This document shows positions 51,967-61,040 of a stretch of 64,000 bases of DNA, piece by piece (position 1 is the stretch's first letter; each line of letters starts with the position of its first letter). The notes beneath the pieces were generated by a model that saw only the letters and a program-made list of their open reading frames with translations, did no database searches and had not been told where the DNA came from. The stretch spans positions 1 to 64,000 of the forward strand of contig FNUU01000012.1 in NCBI GenBank assembly GCA_900108205.1, in the 5' to 3' direction. Source of the stretch: Eubacterium ruminantium. GTDB taxonomy: Bacteria > Bacillota > Clostridia > Lachnospirales > Lachnospiraceae. A program made the translations under genes and the position numbers.

Positions 51967-52506
51967 CTACTTAAAAGTAAGAAGATCCTCTACAGACTTA
52001 CGAGGAACCTCCGGAAGCTCCTTATCAGAATATCCGATAGGAATAAGAGCGGACACGTTCTGTCCTTCAGGAAGTTCGATCAGTTCAGCAACCTTTGCAT
52101 CATCAAATATTCCAAGTATAACGCTTCCGACACCTTCATTATGTGCTGCAAGGCTGAAGGTCTGGGCAGCGATTCCTGCATCAAACATTTCCCACTGCTG
52201 TCCTTTTGAAGTTGTAAATGAACCATCTCTCTCATAACCACTTCTCTTTGCTACTGATGCAAGAACAACAAGCTGTGGAGCGCCCTTGATGATATCGGTA
52301 TTGTGCTGGAATCCGAGAACTGCTTCTTCAGCAATTTTATCCTTTAATTCTCCTTCAACAACAATATATCTTGCTGTCTGTGTATTCTTCCATGACGGAG
52401 CCATCCTTGCGCTCTCGATTATCTTTTCTACGGTCTCACGACTGACCTTCTCATCCTTAAAGCTTCTTACGCTTCTTCTTGTTTTGATACCCTCTAATAA
52501 TTCCAT
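51967..52506 (-). CDS. Nitroreductase-family FMN enzyme
   Basis: 179 residues, start preceded by GGAGG. Typical motifs: TRRSVRSFKDEKVSRETVEK (FMN-binding Arg), APSWKNTQTARYIVV, and the C-terminal VGSVILGIFDDAKVAELIELP with GYSDKELPEVPRK. Flavoprotein oxidoreductase using NAD(P)H; substrates cannot be predicted. Cytoplasmic, probably dimeric. Confidence 0.92.
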   Translation of the reverse strand: MELLEGIKTRRSVRSFKDEKVSRETVEKIIESARMAPSWKNTQTARYIVVEGELKDKIAEEAVLGFQHNTDIIKGAPQLVVLASVAKRSGYERDGSFTTSKGQQWEMFDAGIAAQTFSLAAHNEGVGSVILGIFDDAKVAELIELPEGQNVSALIPIGYSDKELPEVPRKSVEDLLTFK

Positions 52507-52550
52507 TTTAGCCTCCTTAATAACTTGTACAATTATTTTATGTTAACGAA

Positions 52551-52612
52551 TTTATCTTATCGAAAGAATAGCAATCACGCGTGATACGAGTATTTGTTTC
52601 TCTTGATAAGTA
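52551..52612. repeat. Family A module 1, diverged
   Basis: TTATCTTATCGAAAGAATAG and GTATTTGTTTCTCTTGATAAG keep the inverted-repeat outline with mismatches; it lies between the nitroreductase and the GGDEF gene. Confidence 0.65.
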
Positions 52613-52637
52613 ATATCCGTATAATCAGAGAAAACGA

Positions 52638-54107
52638 CTATTCAGCCGATTTACCTTGCCTTCTGCGATCCTTCTCAGGATTATTCCTGTAATATTCTGT
52701 CTTATCCTTATACATATTTTCATCAGCAATCTGAACTGCCTTTAAGATACTGTACTTTCCGGTACAGTAAGCTGTTCCGACTGCAAAGCTGACATCATTG
52801 GTATTATTCGAAAGACCTCTCAGCTGAGATACCTGTTCATTCATTTTTTCTTCTTCGATATTTGGACAGATTACAACAAACTCATCTCCACCTGCACGGT
52901 AAATCTCCTGATCACCAAATGCAATCTTCAGGAGAGCGGCTGCTCTTTCAAGGAGTCTGTCACCTGCATCATGTCCTTCATCATCATTTACGATCTTGAG
53001 TCCGTTAAGATCCGCAAACACAACTCCCATGGCTTCCGGCATTTTCTCCTCACCGGATATATACCTGTCCATACGCTCATTCATGGCATTACGGTTGCTG
53101 ACCTGAGTCAGTCTGTCCACCGTACTCTTGATCTCCAGCTGTGAAACCAGCTGATGATTGGAAATGACCGCAGCGATAAGGAAGGATGAAAGCTCCAATG
53201 TCTCCTTGATCTTCATCATTTTCTCAGTATCATAGTTTGCTGCCCATATAAATCCTACCAGCTCCTGCTGATAACGAACAACATACAAAATTATGTTTCT
53301 GATCTCATGACTGACAAGAGAACCATACCATACCGGATCACGCTCTTCTATTACCTTCAGATCCTCCAGCAAGAGGCAGTCACTGAGTGCAAGATCCTTT
53401 TCCCAAGCCTCTGCCACCTCAAATGGTGTACGACTCATTTCCCTTGCAAACTGTTCAAGATATTCATCCTGCCGGCCATTTTCATTTATAAATACGCACT
53501 CTTTTTTATTCTTATCTACAGTATAAAGTGAACATTTTTCGGCCCCACAAAACTCTCTGATCTCTCCTGCCGTTTTTGCCATAGCCTGATAGAAATCCTG
53601 AGTTCCATGAAGCTTTATGCTGATATCCATAACTGCATTTGCTACTTCTGTAGACTTCTTAGCTATGGAATCCGTCTGAACCTCATTTGAATAATCAATG
53701 ATATAAAGACAGTGAACAGTCTTTTTCTCTTGTTCTGTATGTTCAGAATGCTCATCACGGTCTCCGGTTTCCTTATGGTCTACATCACCGCAATCTTTCT
53801 CAGCGGCATATACAGGAATATAAAAGCCCTTCAACCATACACCTCTGGCATTCACATAAGAATACAGCGGTTTATTTGTGGCAGCACTCTCATATACAAA
53901 TTTTTCAAAATTCAGATCCATCCAAAAGCTACGATATGGAATTCCCGGATAAAACTCCGGAGCATCAGGTCTCATATAAAGCATTCCGACACTCCGCTGA
54001 TTAACTGCCATGAGGCGTATCTCACTGTAACTTCCATCCGGCAGAATATCGAATTCATACAGACTCGCACTTCCATTTATCCCATCAACCCATGACTGAT
54101 AATCCAT
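52638..54107 (-). CDS. Cytoplasmic GGDEF protein with GAF-like sensor
   Basis: 489 residues from the ATG at 54107 (GGGGAGG 6 bases upstream). N-terminal ~190 residues contain a PAS-like region (FDILPDGSYSEIRLMAVNQR), then a GAF-like domain (~160-300; CSLYTVDKNKKECVFIN, VISNHQLVSQLEIKSTVDRL) and GGDEF ~320-480 with intact GGDEF (RAGGDEFVVICP) and DLNGLKIVNDDEGHDAGD. No membrane helix, so it senses an internal signal and makes c-di-GMP. An aspartate at the start of the region is variable, so activity is probable rather than proven. Confidence 0.87.
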   Translation of the reverse strand: MDYQSWVDGINGSASLYEFDILPDGSYSEIRLMAVNQRSVGMLYMRPDAPEFYPGIPYRSFWMDLNFEKFVYESAATNKPLYSYVNARGVWLKGFYIPVYAAEKDCGDVDHKETGDRDEHSEHTEQEKKTVHCLYIIDYSNEVQTDSIAKKSTEVANAVMDISIKLHGTQDFYQAMAKTAGEIREFCGAEKCSLYTVDKNKKECVFINENGRQDEYLEQFAREMSRTPFEVAEAWEKDLALSDCLLLEDLKVIEERDPVWYGSLVSHEIRNIILYVVRYQQELVGFIWAANYDTEKMMKIKETLELSSFLIAAVISNHQLVSQLEIKSTVDRLTQVSNRNAMNERMDRYISGEEKMPEAMGVVFADLNGLKIVNDDEGHDAGDRLLERAAALLKIAFGDQEIYRAGGDEFVVICPNIEEEKMNEQVSQLRGLSNNTNDVSFAVGTAYCTGKYSILKAVQIADENMYKDKTEYYRNNPEKDRRRQGKSAE

Positions 54108-54244
54108 ACAAAAACCTCCCCGCAATAATTTAGCACCCCTAAATGCCTTGAATTCATTTTTGTAAAACAGTCTGCGCATCAACATCCCAATATCAGGTAA
54201 TACTAACCCCTTGCAGTTCATTCTGTTTTAGAAATCTATTTATA

Positions 54245-54274
54245 ATTATACCATAAATCCACATATTTTTTCTA
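54245..54274 (-). promoter_or_regulatory. Predicted promoter of the GGDEF gene
   Basis: TAGAAA and TATAAT on the minus strand with an 18-base spacer, about 140 bases upstream of the start. The -35 is the same hexamer as at the Nif11 cassette. Confidence 0.5.
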
Positions 54275-54301
54275 CCTTTATTAGTTTCTATAATACAAAT
54301 A

Positions 54302-54488
54302 TTATGAGAAGCAAAAACCGCTTCTCATAATCCTGCGGGACTAAAGTCCCTCCGGTATCTTATCAAGAAAAACAAATACTCACTTCGTTCGTGCTTGTTT
54401 TTCTTCGGATAAGATATATTATGAGAAGCAAAAACCGCTTCTCATAATCCTGCGGGACTAAAGTCCCTCCAATATCTTATAAAAAATT
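54302..54488. repeat. Family A repeat array, reverse orientation (about 1.6 copies)
   Basis: ATGAGAAGC recurs at 54304 and 54421, again exactly 117 bases apart, the same period as the array at 16447 but inverted. Module 1 in the first copy has the arms CTTATCAAGAAAAACAAATA and TTGTTTTTCTTCGGATAAG. The second copy is truncated after GGGACTAAAGTCCC. It fills most of the gap downstream of the 1512-aa gene. Confidence 0.88.
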
Positions 54489-54538
54489 GGATATGATGAT
54501 CATACTCTCCATGAATATAACCATCATATCCACATAAT

Positions 54539-57500
54539 TTAATTCATATTCCTGTCATTTTTCTTCTTAAGCAGTGTCGACATATCAAGATTACTCTGTG
54601 GTACATCTTTTTTATTCTTCTTTTCTTTTTTCTCCTTTTTAAAACTCTTATTATCTGATACAGACTCCCTGATATTCATACCGCTCGACAAACCTGCCAT
54701 AGAATCTAATTTATTCATATCGCTCAATGAACCTGCCGCAGAAACAGTCTTACTCATGTCACTGCCGGAGATAGCACCTGCTGAATCCCGTACATATGCT
54801 TTTCCACCGGCTTCTGCAGTTTTCTTTCTTCTTGGGAAATACATAAATCCAAGCTTTCTGAGGGTAATATCTGCAGTGAAGAGAAGCAGTGCAAGAAGTA
54901 TCATCAGCCAGGTAAGATCAAAGCTGTCCTTATAATGCTTCTTCATGCTCTTCCAGATATTCTCCTTCATATTAATGGAACGACCATACTTTTCAACATA
55001 ATCCTTATAATTTTTATTACTGATGTCAAAGCGGTATTCCTTCGGATACTGTAATACCGCTGCAGTATTGATGGCATTTACTACCTTTCCTTCATCCTCA
55101 CGGATAACATTAAGTGCGTAGATTCCTGCATCTGATTCCGGAAGATATGCCTTATACAGTCCCGGTTCCACCATACTGAACTCCAGCTTTCCGGACACTC
55201 CCTCCGGACCGCTGTAGTCGGCCGATATCACAGTTTCATTTTTATAATCATTTGACTTATAAATGACAGCTGTCCTGCCATTTTCATTTTTCATCTCGAC
55301 GCTGTCGGCCGAGCTCATATTTTCATTTATTGTATAATCTACTATTCTTTTCCACATGGCGGCATAGTCACTTTCGCCGCTGTAATTACCGGACCACGCT
55401 CCGGAAACATCCGAATTCCATGCAACAGTCTTACCCAGTCCGTACTGCCATACCGTCAGGATCGGATCATCCAGATTGCTGGTAATAACAGAGGTTGCCA
55501 TATCCTTCGGAGTAGACGCAACATAGCCGAGAAGATTTGGCCAGCCTCCTGTGAAAAGCCCCCTTGTAATGGCATTTGAAGCACTGACATTAAGAACGAA
55601 GTCACCATTCTGGATATACTTATTCATGCTGAGATATATCTCTCTGGTAAATATTTTAGGAACATCGCCCGAACCACTGGAGAAATAATATCTTCCGCCA
55701 CACGCCTTTGCGAGTGAATTCAGAAGCTGAACATCCGAATACATTCCTACAGCTACCGTAGAAAGTGTGATCTTATTATCATTTATAAGTTTTACTGCAT
55801 CCTTGAAGTCCGTTGTCTCTCCCATTCCATCTGTCAAAAGAAGCATATGCTTATTAACTGCATTCACCTTGCCGGTTTCATTTGCTGCTTCAATAAGTGC
55901 AGGCTTTATGGTTGTACCGCCACCCTCATTTATTTTTTTTATCGCATTTATTATTTCATCCCTGTTTTCCGCTCTCTGAACCGGCACCGCCCATTCATAG
56001 GAATCATCAAATGTTATTACGCCGACATAGTCGGAAGGCGAAAGATTTTCCACCGCAAGTATCGCTGCATTCAGTGCCACATCCAGATATGTGGCCCCAC
56101 TGCTTCCCGAAGCACGTTCCAGCATACTGCCGGAACGGTCTATAACCATAACAAGCGCAGTAGAAGGATATTCCACAAGTCCTCTCATGGACATATCCAC
56201 AGGGAGCACCTTCTCAACAACGGTATCACGGTATCCGCCCAGCATAAAGCTGCTTTCACCTCCACAGCAGATAAATCCATGACCATAATCCTTAACATAT
56301 TCCTCAAGATTATCCAAAAAGCCCTTTGGAACATCATTCAGGAAAACGTCATCAAATATAATGCTCTCATATGCAAGCATTGTCTTCAGACTATCCGGTG
56401 CCTTTGATGCATTTATACTCTCATAGTTAATACCTGCCGCATGAAGAGTTTTCTCAAATGCACTGTCAGTCCTTCCATTTCCGAATACCACCAGAACCTC
56501 AGGTGCATCACTGACAGCCGTGAAAACATTAAAGCAGTCATTATCCGGATTCTCATCCCCCTCAGCCTTAATGGTTAATCTGTAGCTGCCGCTGGTACTG
56601 CTGTCAACAGACTGTTTAAATGTAAAGCGGTTTGAGCCCTTCTTCAGATCAATATTATTCTTATAAATATTCCCCTTATCATCCTCCAGGATTATCTCTG
56701 CAGGAGCATCGATATTGCTGACAATGGTTGTATTTATGCTGAAGATCTCTCCGACGCTGACATTATCCGGCAGAGTCGCATTTTCAATATAAGCATCATT
56801 TTTTTCTTCTTCCTCGAAGAGAATACTGAGAAGCTCCACATCACCGCCCACAAGCGCTGATGCAGTATTCATAATATTTCCTTCTGTTTCCTTACCGTCC
56901 GTAAGTATCACTATTCTTCCGGCACTTTCAGAAGGTATCATGGACAGTGCTCTGCTGACCGCCTCTTCGATATTTGTAGCTGAGGTGTCAGCCTCCGTCA
57001 TAATTCCGGCATAATTCGAATCTTTTGTAACAAACTGATCGATCACAGATTGTCTGCCAAAGACCGCTACTCCGTACTGGTCGTCCTTTCCCATTTTGGC
57101 AGTTTCTTTTGATATATATATGCTGATCTCTTCAATATTTTCCGAGTTACTGAGAGAACCGTCCACAAGAAATATTGTTGTCTGCCTCATGGCTTTTACA
57201 GGGATAAATGGTTTAAACAAAGCTGCAATTATTAATAAAACCACCGCTGCCCTGAGTATAAAATAAAACCTTCCCCTGTATCTCATGGTCCATACATATA
57301 TAGCAAGCTCCGTCAGAATAATAATAACTGCCGCTATAAGAAGAAAGCTGCTGATATTCCTTCTGACTCTTCCGCCCTTATAATTACCGGTACTTACTGT
57401 TCCTTCCGATACCGGTCTTCCGTCCGATTCCGAAAGTGGAAATCTTACTACAAATTTTTCGGAAGAACCTTCTACGGATACTGTAAATACACCGGCCTCA

Positions 57501-59077
57501 GTGAGCCTGGAGCCAAGTAAAGCTGCATCATAATCAGCCGACGGATTTACAAGAAGTGTATCACCGGCTGTATAATCATTTTCTATAAGAATTCCGGAAT
57601 CGGAAAGATAGCTTATGGCGTTGGACATAAATATCGGAAATTCCGCATTGAGCGGGAAGTCTGACTCCCTTATATCAAAGCCAAGAACAATATATCTTAC
57701 GCCTTCATTTTCACCATAATATCCTACCGAATTTCCATTATGCTCTATAAAGCTTTCCGCCCATTCAGGAACCTTTAACTCTGCCGCTTTATTTACACCC
57801 AGAGTAAATTCACTGATTCCTGATGTAAGAGCTGTATTTCTGACATTTAACAGAACGCCCTCAAGACTGTTTTCTGTCTCTGCCTCATCTGCCGGAATTC
57901 CAAACCGGAGTATTCCCGATACATTTTTGTCCGGTGTTACAGTCTTCTTTGTTCCGGCATCGTAGATAAGTATATTAATATCTCTTTTCGATGCGCTGCT
58001 GTCATCTGCCGAAAGCAAAAGATTATGCTTTGTAATAGCAAGAAATGCTTTCTCTATATAAATATTTCCCTGCCCGATCAGCATGCCTGATATTTCAGTT
58101 TTTTTATCTTTAATTGCATACGCCTTGTTGTCCTTCTCAAGGCTGTCTGCTCCGCCGCCCGCAAAGCTGATTCCAGAAAGCTCTGCCCGAACACTGTTAC
58201 CTTTCCAGTTTACATCCTTAAACATTGCAGTAGCTGAAAGGCCTGCGTCACATTTAAGATTGCTGATTCCAAGAACTGCGCCATCTTCATCCAGAAGAGT
58301 CACTTCAAAAGAAGCCGTTGAATCACTGTAATTATTTACTACTGCAGCAAGATTATATAAAGGCTCTTCAACTGTGCCGGCTGAAGAAGCAGAAAATGTC
58401 AGCTTACCTAAGGCCACATTACTTGAACCGCCTCCATATACACGGATCTCTGCATCCAGCTTATCCTTAAATTCTCCCGCGCCGAGAGCACCACTGCCAT
58501 CAGTAAATACTATAACATGCAGAAGCTCATCTCCTCCGCTTTGCTGCATGGTTCTTACTATCTCAAAGGCATCCTCCAGATTTCCGGCTTCGTCGGTAGC
58601 CTCTATATCTCTCAGTACCTTTATAACCCTGGAATGGTCCTTTGAATTTGAAATCCTTATATCGGTGGAACCTCCTGTAGAAATAACCGTAAATGAAGCG
58701 TCCCGCGAGTCTTCCACAAGATTAACGGCATCCTCTACTGCCTTTTCCAGTCTTGTTTCTTTACCATCCTTATGAAGCATGCCGGCACTGTTATCCAAAA
58801 GTATCAGTACGTTCCCGTCATGCACACTGCCCGACCTTATGAAAGGAGCCGTCATGGCAAATATCAGAAGCAGAACTGCCAGTATCTGAAGAAGGAGAAG
58901 TATATCCTTAACAAAATTAGATTTCTTTGTTCTGCTGGAGGTCTTTTCAAAAAGCTGTTTCCAGAGCAGATTCGAAGAAATCCTGGTATCCCTGCCCCTC
59001 GGTCGAAGGAAGTATAAAATTATAATAAATGGCACAAGAACAAGAAGTCCAAGTGGAAGAAGTGTACTAAATGTCAT
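54539..59077 (-). CDS. Giant BatA-like membrane protein with three VWA-type domains
   Basis: 1512 residues. BatA-type N-terminus: LLPLGLLVLVPFIIILYFLRP, a linker, then VKDILLLLQILAVLLLIFAM. VWA-like domain 1 begins NVLILLDNSAGMLHKDG (~88-230, MIDAS changed to DNSAG). A mixed beta region follows, then a helix pair (IILTELAIYVWTMRYRGRFY, FILRAAVVLLIIAALF). VWA-like domain 2 (TIFLVDGSLSNSENIEE). Then a Class I amidotransferase-like fold (GHGFICCGGESSFMLGGY) and VWA domain 3 with a complete MIDAS (ALVMVIDRSGSMLERA; LLLTDGMGE). A last membrane helix (~1400-1425) and a lysine/Ser/Met-rich tail end it. It lies in a MoxR/DUF58 operon, a system thought to act in envelope protein assembly or stress. 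Two of three MIDAS sites are degenerate. Confidence 0.85.
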   Translation of the reverse strand: MTFSTLLPLGLLVLVPFIIILYFLRPRGRDTRISSNLLWKQLFEKTSSRTKKSNFVKDILLLLQILAVLLLIFAMTAPFIRSGSVHDGNVLILLDNSAGMLHKDGKETRLEKAVEDAVNLVEDSRDASFTVISTGGSTDIRISNSKDHSRVIKVLRDIEATDEAGNLEDAFEIVRTMQQSGGDELLHVIVFTDGSGALGAGEFKDKLDAEIRVYGGGSSNVALGKLTFSASSAGTVEEPLYNLAAVVNNYSDSTASFEVTLLDEDGAVLGISNLKCDAGLSATAMFKDVNWKGNSVRAELSGISFAGGGADSLEKDNKAYAIKDKKTEISGMLIGQGNIYIEKAFLAITKHNLLLSADDSSASKRDINILIYDAGTKKTVTPDKNVSGILRFGIPADEAETENSLEGVLLNVRNTALTSGISEFTLGVNKAAELKVPEWAESFIEHNGNSVGYYGENEGVRYIVLGFDIRESDFPLNAEFPIFMSNAISYLSDSGILIENDYTAGDTLLVNPSADYDAALLGSRLTEAGVFTVSVEGSSEKFVVRFPLSESDGRPVSEGTVSTGNYKGGRVRRNISSFLLIAAVIIILTELAIYVWTMRYRGRFYFILRAAVVLLIIAALFKPFIPVKAMRQTTIFLVDGSLSNSENIEEISIYISKETAKMGKDDQYGVAVFGRQSVIDQFVTKDSNYAGIMTEADTSATNIEEAVSRALSMIPSESAGRIVILTDGKETEGNIMNTASALVGGDVELLSILFEEEEKNDAYIENATLPDNVSVGEIFSINTTIVSNIDAPAEIILEDDKGNIYKNNIDLKKGSNRFTFKQSVDSSTSGSYRLTIKAEGDENPDNDCFNVFTAVSDAPEVLVVFGNGRTDSAFEKTLHAAGINYESINASKAPDSLKTMLAYESIIFDDVFLNDVPKGFLDNLEEYVKDYGHGFICCGGESSFMLGGYRDTVVEKVLPVDMSMRGLVEYPSTALVMVIDRSGSMLERASGSSGATYLDVALNAAILAVENLSPSDYVGVITFDDSYEWAVPVQRAENRDEIINAIKKINEGGGTTIKPALIEAANETGKVNAVNKHMLLLTDGMGETTDFKDAVKLINDNKITLSTVAVGMYSDVQLLNSLAKACGGRYYFSSGSGDVPKIFTREIYLSMNKYIQNGDFVLNVSASNAITRGLFTGGWPNLLGYVASTPKDMATSVITSNLDDPILTVWQYGLGKTVAWNSDVSGAWSGNYSGESDYAAMWKRIVDYTINENMSSADSVEMKNENGRTAVIYKSNDYKNETVISADYSGPEGVSGKLEFSMVEPGLYKAYLPESDAGIYALNVIREDEGKVVNAINTAAVLQYPKEYRFDISNKNYKDYVEKYGRSINMKENIWKSMKKHYKDSFDLTWLMILLALLLFTADITLRKLGFMYFPRRKKTAEAGGKAYVRDSAGAISGSDMSKTVSAAGSLSDMNKLDSMAGLSSGMNIRESVSDNKSFKKEKKEKKNKKDVPQSNLDMSTLLKKKNDRNMN

Positions 59078-59954
59078 AGATTTCTCTCAGGTCCTCAAAT
59101 ATTATTCTTTCAAATTTTTTATCTGTAAACGCCTTTGCATAAACCGCTCTGTATCTTCTTGCAGTCTTCTCAAGGCTGTCTGTAAATGCCTTAAAGGTCT
59201 TCTTATATTCATCAACCGTTCTGTTATCCATGGTAACTCTGACTCTGCTTTTTTCATTTTCCATATCAATAAGATTATGAGTTCCAAGGAATTCCGGATA
59301 CGCCTCGGTTTTATCCAGCACGTGGATCAGCACGATATTCTGTCTGCAGTAGGCCAGATATTTAAATATCTTCTCAAGATTATCCTGCCTGTTCTCGTCA
59401 ATAACAAGCCCCTCATCCATAAGGTCGGAAATAATAATTGTAAGACCGCTGCCGTGTCTCTGCATCCTTCTCACTGCCGGCCATATTGAGGTATTTCCTG
59501 AAAACCGCAGATTCTCCAGAAATGCTCTTCCCCTTTTAAACGCCTTCACACCTCCGCTGAGGCTGACAGGCTTGTCCATATTTTTCATGTCATACAAATA
59601 AACATGGTCATTTCCGGAAAGACCTATGTAGGAAAGGGCTGCTGCCAGTTCCTCTGCAAGTTCATTCTTCATAGGCTCTCCATAAAACATGGATGCACTT
59701 GTATCTATAAGAATACTGATACTGCTTTCTCTTTCTTCAACATATTCCTTGACGAAGAGTCGCTCCGTCCGACCGTACGCATTCCAGTCGATCCGGCGGA
59801 TATCATCCCCCTGCATGTATTCACGGAAATCCGAAAATTCTGCTGAAGAACCCTTTGCAAGAGACTTTCTTGCCCCCTGCATTACGCTTGTGCTCTTCTT
59901 TGAAACCGCAAGTCTCAGTCTGCTGATCTTTTCAAAATAGTTTCTGTCTATCAT
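59067..59954 (-). CDS. DUF58 protein
   Basis: 295 residues. The DUF58 signature is clear: SSAEFSDFREYMQGDDIRRIDW, NAYGRTERLFVKEYVEERES and a VWA-like strand ISILIDTSASMFYG. Partner of MoxR ATPases in many bacteria; cytoplasmic, function in membrane complexes not settled. It ends 11 bases inside the next gene start (overlap 59067-59077). Confidence 0.92.
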   Translation of the reverse strand: MIDRNYFEKISRLRLAVSKKSTSVMQGARKSLAKGSSAEFSDFREYMQGDDIRRIDWNAYGRTERLFVKEYVEERESSISILIDTSASMFYGEPMKNELAEELAAALSYIGLSGNDHVYLYDMKNMDKPVSLSGGVKAFKRGRAFLENLRFSGNTSIWPAVRRMQRHGSGLTIIISDLMDEGLVIDENRQDNLEKIFKYLAYCRQNIVLIHVLDKTEAYPEFLGTHNLIDMENEKSRVRVTMDNRTVDEYKKTFKAFTDSLEKTARRYRAVYAKAFTDKKFERIIFEDLREIYDI

Positions 59955-60103
59955 ATTATGATCTCATCCTGTTAATAAAACATACCAATAACTGTTTATA
60001 AATCAAAATACCTGACTGATTCTTTATCACAACATCTGCCCGGCTAAAAACAAGCTGACAATAACACAGCCTCTGTGCTTGTATATATTAATCGCCCATA
60101 TCA

Positions 60104-61039
60104 TTATTTATTATGCAAAATGTCCCTGATCACATCATCCTCTGTTATACCTTCTGATACTGCATCAAAACTGAGTATCAGTCTGTGTCTCAGAGCCGGA
60201 TACGCCACATACTCAACATCCTCAAAGGAAACATTGAATCTCTGCTCTAAAAAGGCTCTGGCTCTCGCGCCTCTGATCACCGCCTGGGCCGCTCTCGGGC
60301 TTACGCCTTCTCTTATATATTTATTCTCCGCATGGGTAGCCATAATGATATCCATGATCCTGTCCATAACAGCATCCGCTATCGGTATGGATGCCGCTGC
60401 TTCTCTAATTTCCAAGAGCTCCGCACCTGAAATGACATTTTCTGCCTGCGCAGCTTCCCGGCTTTCCGTAAGATTCACTATCTGCAGCAACTCCTCCTTA
60501 CTTGGAAATGGCACCAGTACCTTGAACATAAATCTGTCCAGCTGTGCCTCCGGCAGCGGATAGGTACCCTCTGTTTCTATAGGGTTTTCCGTAGCCATTA
60601 CAAAAAATGGTTCTGCTATCCTATAGCTGGTATTACCCACGGTAACCGTATGCTCCTGCATGGCTTCAAGAAGAGCCGACTGAGTTTTCGGAGTGGCACG
60701 GTTTATTTCGTCCGCAAGGATAAGATTTGCAAAAATAGGACCCGGTTCAAATCTGAAGGAATTACCATTTTCACTGTGCTCTATGATATTTGTACCGGTT
60801 ATGTCGCCCGGCATAAGATCCGGTGTAAACTGTATCCTTTTAAAGGGCAGGCCCACGGCCTTACTTATCGTATTAACAAGTCTGGTTTTTCCAAGTCCGG
60901 GCATACCTTCAAGAAGAACATTTCCTCCGGTGATAAGTGCAAGAAGGGATAATCTCACCGTATCCTTCTGCCCTATGATTTCCTTTGCTATCTCATTTTC
61001 ACACATACTTATCTTCTGCTGCAATGCATTAAAATCCAT
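60104..61039 (-). CDS. MoxR-family AAA+ ATPase
   Basis: 311 residues from the ATG at 61039 (TGGAGG 6 bases upstream). Walker A LLEGMPGLGKTRL, Walker B LILADEINRATPKTQSALL, sensor 1 ATENPIETEGTYPLPEAQLDR and the SPRAAQAVIRGARA motif of the lid. MoxR ATPases are chaperone-like and work with VWA proteins. The Gln/Gly-rich membrane protein gene ends one base before. Operon continues with DUF58 and the VWA protein. Confidence 0.95.
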   Translation of the reverse strand: MDFNALQQKISMCENEIAKEIIGQKDTVRLSLLALITGGNVLLEGMPGLGKTRLVNTISKAVGLPFKRIQFTPDLMPGDITGTNIIEHSENGNSFRFEPGPIFANLILADEINRATPKTQSALLEAMQEHTVTVGNTSYRIAEPFFVMATENPIETEGTYPLPEAQLDRFMFKVLVPFPSKEELLQIVNLTESREAAQAENVISGAELLEIREAAASIPIADAVMDRIMDIIMATHAENKYIREGVSPRAAQAVIRGARARAFLEQRFNVSFEDVEYVAYPALRHRLILSFDAVSEGITEDDVIRDILHNK

Positions 61040-61040
61040 T

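Noticed and set aside
11604..54488. Insertion sequences for the repeat family A
   Set aside because: No transposase frame and no target-site duplications were seen; the elements are at most about 300 bases and made only of hairpins.
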